From the NCBI GenBank assembly GCA_949987705.1, contig OX465281.1:154246380-154310379 (forward strand): DNA of 64,000 nt. The letters are read 5' to 3'. Source of the DNA: Thereva unica (Eukaryota; Arthropoda; Insecta; Diptera; Therevidae). Position 1 is the stretch's first letter. Every line of letters starts with the position of its first letter. A model generated the notes under the pieces. It saw only the letters and a program-made list of their open reading frames with translations, did not search any database and had not been told where the DNA came from. The translations under genes and the position numbers were made by a program. Shown piece by piece: positions 55,486 through 64,000 of the stretch.

Positions 55486-56576
55486 GGTTACCTACTATAG
55501 TATTAACAACCGATAACACGCAAAAAAAAAGTTCGAAGAAGAAAAAGTTCGTGCGCCAAATTACAGCCCAAAAAAAATCCGCTACAATTGGTGTAACAAC
55601 TGTGGGTATTAACAAAACAATAAAGGTGTATATATGTTTTAGTGTAATTGAGTAATTATATGCTTTATTCAGTATAAGCGAGGAATGGTTGAGGCAGACA
55701 CCAATCCCCTCAGGGCTCCCGCATGTCGATGGCCTCGATGGCAGTTGGTGAAAACCATGAAGCATAGTCATCACCAAGTGTCATCCAGGTCGCCGACCCA
55801 GCTTCAGGTAGAACCGAAACGAAGGACGGAAACGGAACTCAAAATCGCATCGCCACGAAAGGGAAACTTCTTCAAAAAATAAAAAAATTTGGGGAATCCG
55901 CTGTTCAATCACAACTGAGCTACCTTTCGGAAAATCAATCAGTTGGGATGAACAGACGAACAAAAAAATGGACGCAGGACAAAACAAAAAATAGAATTTA
56001 AAAATCTGAATGGACTTTCAGAAGGAACAAGGGGCGCAGTGGCAGGCGGTAACACGCCTGTTACCAAAGACGGTTAAGCCCTTGTACCAACTTCACCTTC
56101 CACCAGGAAAAATAATTCGAAGATCCTGTTCCAAGACCGACGCAGTGGCAGGCGGTATCACGCCTGATACCAGAGTCGCCGACCCTAGAAACAGGACAAA
56201 GATGAACCACTACTACACCTACACGCATAGCCAAGCGAACACCGCTTGTTAGCAAGCCGTGCAGGATAGCACGGTTCGAAGCTACTCCAAAACGAAGAAG
56301 TTACCGCTGAATAGAACGGGTAGGCCTAAAAGCGAAGACAAATAAAAATTCACATAGAATTTAGACAAAGATGCTGAAAAAAAATTCGAAAAAATAGACA
56401 AGGGCTAAGGCCTCGCGGTACTACCTTAGCCCACAGCGAGCGCTGGGTAAAAGTGGTGAACCGTAGACGAAAAAAAAAAAAATCAAACATTGTCCGTGAA
56501 GGCACAAGTGGTACTAAACCAAAAAAAATTTAAACTTCAGGGTCCGTGTAGGACAGTCAACGGGCTTTAAAAGCTG
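55486..56576 (-). promoter_or_regulatory. Leader of the PAIP1-carrying element, with two hairpins
   Basis: Between primer site and ORF lie about 1.09 kb of leader. Two hairpins with the same loop are seen on the plus strand: GGTAAC-ACGCCT-GTTACC (56048-56065) and GGTATC-ACGCCT-GATACC (56154-56171). Each is preceded by GCAGTGGCAGGC. The stems differ by one swapped base pair. On the element sense strand the loop AGGCGT could also pair with the GCCTGCC that follows. A packaging or dimerisation role is only a guess. Confidence 0.55.
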
Positions 56577-56588
56577 CGTTGGGCGCCA
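56577..56588 (-). other. Primer binding site, tRNA-Lys type
   Basis: Minus strand TGGCGCCCAACG lies four bases after the 5' LTR. It is the classical Lys-tRNA (Lys1,2) primer site and fixes the element orientation. Confidence 0.85.
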
Positions 56589-56592
56589 TTTA

Positions 56593-58362
56593 TGTAACAG
56601 CATAATGGCGCGATATAAATAGTGGGCGCCACTTATGCGAGGTGTTACCCCCTTAGCCACAAGCCCGGAAGAGCATGGCCAAGGAGCCAACACCATACAT
56701 AAGAAATAAAAAGAAAATCCGGAACTCCTACGCCGGCCACACGGAGTTGTCTAGCTCGCCGGAGGGGTCGTGGGGTGTGTGGCCGGGATTTACCGAGGCT
56801 GGTTCACCACTTACCTGTGACTATGTAACTTGAATTCCGCCATCATCCTTTCCCGATCATCGTCTGTGACGCGTCAAACCCTGAAAAGGAATAATCTCTC
56901 CCTCAACCATTCCACAAAAAAAATTTACCACATGGACATTTTAAGTTTATAATCCTTTACTTTAATATTCAACAACCCAAAACAATACAAGGCATAGTAG
57001 CAACAACGACACTAGTTAGTAATAATTGATCACACTCGATTCAGTCAACGTTACATTCTTTCAGTTTTATTTATAGGTACATATGCATGACGCTCCAGAT
57101 AAGAATAAAGCGCGCAGTACTGGCCAATACTCCTCACTTTGTACAAACGTAACCTAATGAAACAACAAGTTAACGAAACCAATCAAGGAATAAATGATGT
57201 GGAGCAAAACAAATTCATCAATAATGATAACTAAGAGTATGAAGTGTTAAGACTAACTACTGTTAAAATTATAATTTAGTAATAAATTGTATTAATATAT
57301 TTTAGAAAAAAAAATTATTTAGTAATATTTTAGTAACAACTTGTATCAATATATTTTAGTAAGACGGTATTTAGTAATATTTTAGTAGTAAATTTTATTT
57401 AAAATTAAAGCAAAAAAATTCTTGGTATGGTCTTTTAGTGTCAGTAACCTGAAGTTATTTAAATCGTCCTCAAAATGCAAGCGAAAATTTGAAGTGAAGG
57501 TCAATTTTTGTATCTTGTATCTATGAAAATTGCTGGTGGTTCTCTTCTATAGCCTTTCCAACTGGCCAGTGATCTTTCCTTAGTTTAGGTTAAGTTTGGT
57601 TTTCCGTGCCCTGCTCTACCGAACCGTAGACAGGAAGCAATATGAAATGGCAGGGACAATTGATGGTGGCCCCTCAATTGAATTTTAGTTTTCTCCAGTC
57701 GTCGTATCCGGAGATAATTTAAATTATAAAATAGACTTACGTACTTGCCGGTTCGTTATCTACTTCCCTTGGCAACGTTGACCTTATTGCACCTCTACCC
57801 TTTCAAAGCCATTACTACCTGCTTCGCTCTAATTTGCTGATATTTGCTAATTCTTGGTCCTCTTCTCCGAATAAAACCTTCAGCTCTTCAACCACGAGTT
57901 CCCTCTATCCAATAGCACCAAGTCGTCCTTCTAGTCGATACTGCCACGTCCTTCTCAATGTACTTTTCCCGACGAACAACTGGTTACATACGGTATTTAT
58001 ATACCCGTCCAAACTAAACTTTTTACATACGGTATTTTCTACATCCGTCCGAACTTAATTTTTTCCAGATTGTATTTTATATATCCGTTCAAATCTAAAC
58101 TTTTCTACTGTCTTTAATTAGATATCCGTCCAAACCGAAACTTTTCTACTGACTCTAATTAGATATCCGTCCAAACCTAAACTTTTTCCCAGACTGACTC
58201 CTAAATTTTTCTCGTCTATTTTTTGTTTTTTCTTTCCTCGCCTACCCTTTTTAAATTTTCCTTTTCCTCCCAAGTAATTTTACAGTAAATTTCCCCTTGC
58301 CTACAGGGTGATTTCCAAACTAAATTCCCCCGTCAAAATAAATTTTCCAACCGACCGTTACA
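56593..58362 (-). repeat. 5' LTR (1770 bp) of the PAIP1-carrying element
   Basis: Matches 52159-53927 with one extra G at about 57598. Its low-coordinate end, next to the primer site, has the same hairpin as the other LTR and contains TGGCGCCCA a second time. Confidence 0.93.
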
Positions 58363-58927
58363 GGTTTTGACGTCAAAGTTGTAACCCGCATGGTAAGTCG
58401 AAGTACTCCGAATTGTCTCATTTTATCATATTTTTTTTTAAATGCACTTATTGTTCAGACACTAACGAACATGTGCATACATTTTGTGACAAAAATAAGT
58501 TGAAATCGGTTGATTTTTAGGCAAAACTGGGTAACATGAACGTAGGTTACATTTAAATGTCAAAGTTGTAACTGCAATTAATTTGCTCATATTACATTGA
58601 ATTCATCCCCGTAAAATTTCTTATGACGTATTGTAACTAATTAAATCATATGCAACGTTTCCTTCACTTAAATTGTTTCATGAATCTTAAAAAAAAGTAA
58701 TTTAAGCGAATGTCAAAATTGTAACCATGTCAAATTTGATGTCAAAATTGTAACCATGTCAATACAACCATGTCATAAAAAAATGCGCATTGAATTTTTT
58801 AATGTTCTACATCAGAAAACATTTATTTATGAAATAAGAAACACAAAAAATATCATGGCACGGTTGTGCTATCAATTTGAAATTTCATTTTTCCAATTAG
58901 CTCAGGTTAAAGGTTCTGGAGAATCGC

Positions 58928-59982
<1,055 letters not shown>

Positions 59983-60040
<58 letters not shown>
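59983..60040. repeat. (TA)n microsatellite
   Basis: About 58 bp of TA repeats between the MITE and the R1-clade LINE. Confidence 0.95.
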
Positions 60041-60043
<3 letters not shown>

Positions 60044-60267
60044 TCACCTCGTATCTACACCTTGTCGTGGTGGTGAGGCTTGTTCCTAACTAAGATAGAT
60101 ACACGAAATCCCAAGGTGGAAGCAATCGTGCTGAGGGGATGTATGGTACTGCGTCAGTGTACCGCTAACGATGAACTCCGAATACCAGACGACCTTCGGT
60201 TTCAATGTAGCCTTCCCTTGGTAATGCGGAGCTCTGCCATGGGTGACTGTCCTTTCTCGCGCAACTG

Positions 60268-61840
60268 GTGGGATTCAACATAGAGAAAAACACAAAAACC
60301 AATGAGGTTGGAGCACCTCCCAAAGCTCCAAACACAGCCAGGGCTTTTATAGTCCAACAAAGGGCGACTCCGGAAGATGGTAATTCCATCCAAAGGAGCA
60401 GAAAGACGGTGAGAGCACCTCCGCCAAAGAGTGCTAAGGACCAGGAGCATCCTGGTTCTGAGCAACAAAGTGCGGCTCAAGAAGGAAATCCAAATTCCGT
60501 TCCTAGGAGCAACAAAACGGCTATAACACCGCCATTAAAGTGCATCAAGGACCTTGGGTCAGCGGAAAATGGTGAAGTGAGGTTGAGCACTCCGGCGACC
60601 ACAGCGGAGGAGGCTCAATCATCCCCCTTTTGATAAATTAGGGGTTATGATAAGAGACGTCATGGAGTATGTCGACGCAAAGAAAAACGTCGAGCTCGCC
60701 ATAAAGGAGAAAATTAGGCGGGTTAGGTCTACCTACCTCAAGGCCAAGGAGGAAATAACTACCCAGCAGAGGGCGAAAGAGCTGAAGGATACGTCGGCTC
60801 AAACAGAAGTTTCGCCGCACAAAAAAGAGTGCCGTTCAACCGGGGATGCTGTAGAGAAACGGCCGCAAGAAAAGAGCAAAGAGCCGCGGCCGCGTAAGCG
60901 CCGTAGAGAGCTCATCGAGGAGGTGCAGCTGCAGCAGCACACCCCCAAGAGAAAAAAAGGAAAGACTCCCGACGCAGTGGCCGAGCCAGCCCCGTTACAG
61001 GCGGCACGCCCGGTTGAATGCGAGAGTGGGAACCGGGAAAGCTCCGCCTGGAAGAAGGTGGAAAGAAAAAAGAGGAAGAAAAAGAAAAGAAGACTGAAAG
61101 AGGCCAACAAACTGAGGCAAAGGACCCGGTCGGATGCGATTATCATCACGACCAAAGGGGAAGCAACGTACGCGGAGATCCTTCACAAGGTGAGGACAGA
61201 TGCCTCCCTGGCAGAACTGGGAAACAGCGTAAATAGAGTTTGGAGAACGCAAAAGGGCGATCTCCTGCTAGAGCTAAAGAGGGGAGATGCTAAGACCGGG
61301 GACTTAGAACAGAAGGTTAAACCATCGATTAACGGGGTGGCCGAAGTGAGAGCCAGTACAAATACGGTAGTGATCGAGTGTAGATACTTGGACGAGATCA
61401 CAACCAAGGAAGAGGTGTGCGAAGCACTGAGGACCCAGCTAGGTCTGACGGTCGAGGAAAAGGATGTCCTCAGGCTAAGAGAGTCGTGGGGGGGCACTCA
61501 GACGGCGTTTATAAGCCTGCCTGTTGAAGCTGCGAAGAAGGCTATCGCAGCGGGTAAAGTTCGAGTCGGCTGGGTGGTATGCCGATAGCGGGAGCGGGTA
61601 TCGCTTAAACCGTGCTTCAAATGCATGAAGTTCGGCCACATAGCGAAAAACTGCAGCAGCAGCCAGGATAGAGGAAGGCTGTGCCGAGGCTGCGGAAAAG
61701 AGGGTCACAAAGTAAAGGAGTGTGACCAAGCTGCCAAATGCCTAATTTGTAGGGAGAAAGAGGGCAGGGATAGTGGGCACGTGACCGGAGGTAGTAGATG
61801 TCCGGCGTACAAGGAGGCACTAAAAAGCAAGCGAAGATAA
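60268..61840 (+). pseudogene. R1-clade ORF1 (gag-like), frameshift and in-frame TAG
   Basis: The first frame (60268-60633) is a low-complexity Pro/Ser/Lys part. A homopolymer frameshift in the CCCCCTTTT tract (about 60621-60630) leads to the frame from 60647, with VDAKKNVELAIKEKIRR, a long basic segment (KKVERKKRKKKKRRL) and an RRM-like region near residues 230-300. TAG at 61586-61588 interrupts. The same frame then continues with three knuckles: CMKFGHIAKNC, CRGCGKEGHKVKEC and CLICREKEGRDSGHVTGGSRC. It stops at 61838-61840. ORF1 proteins bind element RNA. Because the knuckles lie past the TAG, this copy would make a protein without them unless the stop is read through. Confidence 0.85.
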
Positions 61841-62493
61841 GGTTCATACAGATTAACTTGAACCACTGTCAAGCGGCACAAGGTTTGCTGGCACAGACAG
61901 TTTTCGAGGAAAAAATCGACGTCGCAATCGTCTGCGAGCAGTATAGAAACCTGCACAGCGGCGTCTGGATAAACGATAGCAGCGGCACGTCAGCGATATG
62001 GACGTGCGGGAGCCGAGCCATGGAAGATACCATGAGAAGCCCAGAGAATGGCTTCACGCGGGCAAAAGTAGGCGAAATACACGTCTACAGCTGCTATGCG
62101 GCGCCAAGCCTGACACTAGACGAGTACGAGTCGATGTTGGAAAGGTTAGCCGCCGACGCGAGCCGCCATCACCCGGTAATATTAGCGGGTGATTTCAATG
62201 CTTGGGCTGTCGAATGGGGCAGTCGACAAACAAACGCAAGAGGGCGCATACTTCTAGAAGTATTCTCGCGACTTAACGTGGTGTTGGTCAACACCGGAGG
62301 CGAAAACACCTTCCAAAGGGGTGGGAGATCGTCTGTGATCGACATCACTTACGTGAGCGATTCAGTGGCCAAGGACCTACAATGGCGGGTGAGCGATTTG
62401 TACACGCACAGCGACCACCAAGCCATCATCTTCGAGGTAGGCCAGGGTATAGAAAAGAGGAATCCTACGTACGGAACGGCTAGAGGGCCGTAA
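61798..62493 (+). pseudogene. R1-clade ORF2 endonuclease domain
   Basis: The start ATG at 61798 overlaps ORF1 by 43 bases in another frame, as in related elements. The apurinic-type endonuclease has IQINLNHC, VAIVCEQY, SCYAAPS, AGDFNAWAVEWGS, SVIDITYV and SDHQAI. All the usual active-site words are present (Asn, Glu, Asp-x-Asn, Asp, His). AGDFNAW followed by EWGS is characteristic of the R1 group. The frame ends at 62493 through a frameshift before the linker to the RT, so the domain would be made without RT. Confidence 0.9.
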
Positions 62494-62510
62494 ATAAACT
62501 CGACACAGAG

Positions 62511-64000
62511 GTGTTCGAAGAAGTATTCCTGCATGATGCGAGGTCGGCAGGAGGTGCCAGGGAAGGGGCAGAGCGAATCGAAGACTCAGTAAAACAGGCA
62601 TGTGATGCATCCATGCCTCGGCGCGCCGGCAATCGGCAACACCCACCAAACTTCTGGTGGAACGCCGAGATCAACGAATGCCGAAGGGCCTGCCTGAAAG
62701 CGAGAAGGAGAACTCAAAGAAATCGGAACCGTCCTGACTTCGATGAACTCCTTCAGAGATATAAGGAAGCGAGGAGAAGGCTGAACAAGGCCATCGCTAG
62801 AAGTAAATCCGAGCACTTCAAAAGATTGCGCAGAGAAGCAGACTCGGACCCCTGGGGTGGAGCCTATAAAATGGTTATGTCTTCGGTCAAGGGCAAACGC
62901 TCTCCGCCGATCACCTGCCCCGCACTGCTCCAGAGCATTGTGTACGTCCTGTTTCCACAGAATGTACGCGCCGCCGAACTACCCACCCTTCAGGTGGACC
63001 CAGAAGAGGTACCTGCGGTGACCGCAGATGAGATTCTGGAGGCTGCAAAAAAGGTAGCCATCAATAAGGCCCCTGGCATGGATGGCATACCAAATAAAGC
63101 GGCGAAGCTAGCAGCTTCAATAGCGCCAGACAGGTTCGCTGAAGTCTTCACAGCGTGCCTGAGAGAGGGGATCTTCCCGGAGCGATGGAAACAGCAGAAA
63201 CTCGTGCTCCTACCGAAGCCGAACAAGCCTTTAGGGGACCCATCGTCCTACAGACCGATATGCCTCCTTAGTTGCATAGGCAAACTTTTCGAGCGGGTGA
63301 TCTGTAACAGGATTCTCCCTAGCGTCGATGGCAGGCGGCCTGTCGGACAAGCAATTCGGCTTCAGAAAGGCAAGGACGACGACTGATGCAATAAATATGG
63401 TGGTGGGCATAGCAAAAGCCGCCATAGAGAAAAATCACTGCTGCGCACTGATAACCCTCGAAGTAAAAAATGCTTTCAACTCGGCGAGGTGGAGCAAAAT
63501 AGTTGAGGCGTTAATCAAGCTAGGCACACCTAAGTACCTAGTGCGTGTAGTGGCCGACTACCTCCAGGGTAGGTCGCTTCATTGTGATTCGGATGATGGT
63601 CCTAAAGTGTTCGGGACAACATGCGGTGTCCCGCAAGGTTCCGTCCTGGGCCCTCTCCTATGGATCGCAATGTACAATGATGTGTTGGGGCTTCGTCTTC
63701 CAAAAGAAGCAGGGGCGATCGGGTTTGCAGATGATATCGGGGTAGTTGTCGAAGGAAAACACCCAGATGACATCGAACTGTATGCGAACGAAGCGATCTG
63801 GGAAATAAAAGAGTGGTTAGAACGCGCTGGGTTGAAGCTTGCTGAGCACAAAACTGAAGCAGTGCTGATCAGCAAACGGCGAAAGCCAATATCCGTGAGG
63901 ATCAAGGTAGGGGAACAGATCATCCACTCACAGCCCGCTCTAAGGTACCTGGGAGTGATGATCGATCGGAGGTTAAATTTCAAAGCGCACTTGGAGGGCA
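62511..64000 (+). pseudogene. R1-clade ORF2 reverse transcriptase, incomplete
   Basis: The frame 62511-63386 has the linker (PPNFWWNAEI, then LKARRRTQRNRN) and the RT fingers (KAPGMDGIPNKA, PSSYRPICLL, GKLFERVICNRI). A frameshift at about 63330 moves to the frame starting near 63340: LSDKQFGFRKARTTTDAI, then motif A as LITLEVKNAFNSA, then GVPQGSVLGPLLW and FADD at 63724-63735, open to the window end. In motif A the catalytic Asp of the usual LDVKNAF is Glu (GAA, 63460-63462), which should impair activity. Confidence 0.9.

Larger units (their letters stand above)
52159..58362 (-). mobile_element. LTR retrotransposon with a PAIP1-like ORF and no gag/pol
   Basis: Direct repeats of 1769 and 1770 bp (52159-53927 and 56593-58362) start TGTAAC and end GTTACA. 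They differ, as far as I see, by one inserted G. GGTT is duplicated at 52155-52158 and 58363-58366. A Lys-type primer site next to the right LTR shows minus-strand orientation. The 2.66-kb interior encodes no gag, protease, RT or integrase. It holds an intact MIF4G ORF in sense, a tRNA-Lys-like sequence near the 3' LTR and two hairpins in the leader. It must be moved by proteins of another element, as LARD-type elements are. Confidence 0.9.
60041..64000 (+). mobile_element. R1-clade LINE inserted next to (TA)n, cut by window end
   Basis: The leader begins directly after (TA)n and has CACCTTGTCGTGGTGGTGAG, a phrase typical of R1-clade leaders as I recall. ORF1 (gag-like, zinc knuckles) and ORF2 (endonuclease and RT) follow with the overlap usual for the clade. 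Frames are broken at several points. The 3' end is outside the window. Confidence 0.85.

Overview
The window looks like repeat-rich, AT-rich nuclear DNA of an arthropod, most probably an insect. The evidence is the mix of elements: several Ty3/Gypsy lineages including a Mag-like one, BEL/Pao, an R1-clade LINE, a CR1/Jockey-type LINE, a Transib relic, short TIR elements and long (TA)n arrays. There are no operons, no bacterial signals, no rRNA genes and no CRISPR arrays. I recognise no ordinary host gene. The only host-type protein, a PAIP1/MIF4G-like ORF, lies inside an LTR element. The species cannot be named from the sequence.

Layout. 1-7 kb: AT-rich DNA with a LINE fragment split by a Transib relic (1287-2436) whose ends resemble V(D)J recombination signals. 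7.1-24.8 kb: three copies (one inverted, two direct) of a foldback-like unit carrying 269-bp tandem repeats. Between copies I and II lie a BEL/Pao tail and two TIR elements. Copy III is split by a Gypsy element (A, 15643-22940), which is itself split by a 1.14-kb insertion. 25-27 kb: two TIR elements, one built of 146-bp repeats. 27.2-33.3 kb: a decayed BEL/Pao element on the minus strand, split by a 5'-truncated LINE. 34.2-38 kb: Gypsy B, missing its 5' end. 38.9-46.3 kb: Gypsy C on the minus strand, with a nested repeat in its 5' LTR. 46.5-51.3 kb: Gypsy D, complete with 185-bp LTRs. 51.8-58.9 kb: a TIR element split by an LTR element with 1.77-kb LTRs. 59.0-60.0 kb: a MITE with perfect 29-bp TIRs. 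60.04-64 kb: an R1-clade LINE cut by the window end.

Nesting and age. Several insertions are bounded by target-site duplications visible here: CGTAG (Transib), ATAT (Gypsy A), CGAAC (insertion in A), GATGT (Gypsy D), GGTT (1.77-kb LTR element), TAA (10377-12050) and ATAT (12171-12771). LTR pairs of A, D and the 1.77-kb element are nearly identical, so these are young, yet A and D carry frameshifts or stops.

The most unusual object is 52159-58362. It is a young LTR element in minus orientation with a Lys-type primer binding site and no gag or pol. In its place is an intact 260-codon PAIP1-like MIF4G ORF in sense orientation. A nearly full-length tRNA-Lys-like sequence sits before its 3' LTR, and two matching hairpins lie in its leader. 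A second theme is that every long (TA)n array here abuts the end of a mobile element.
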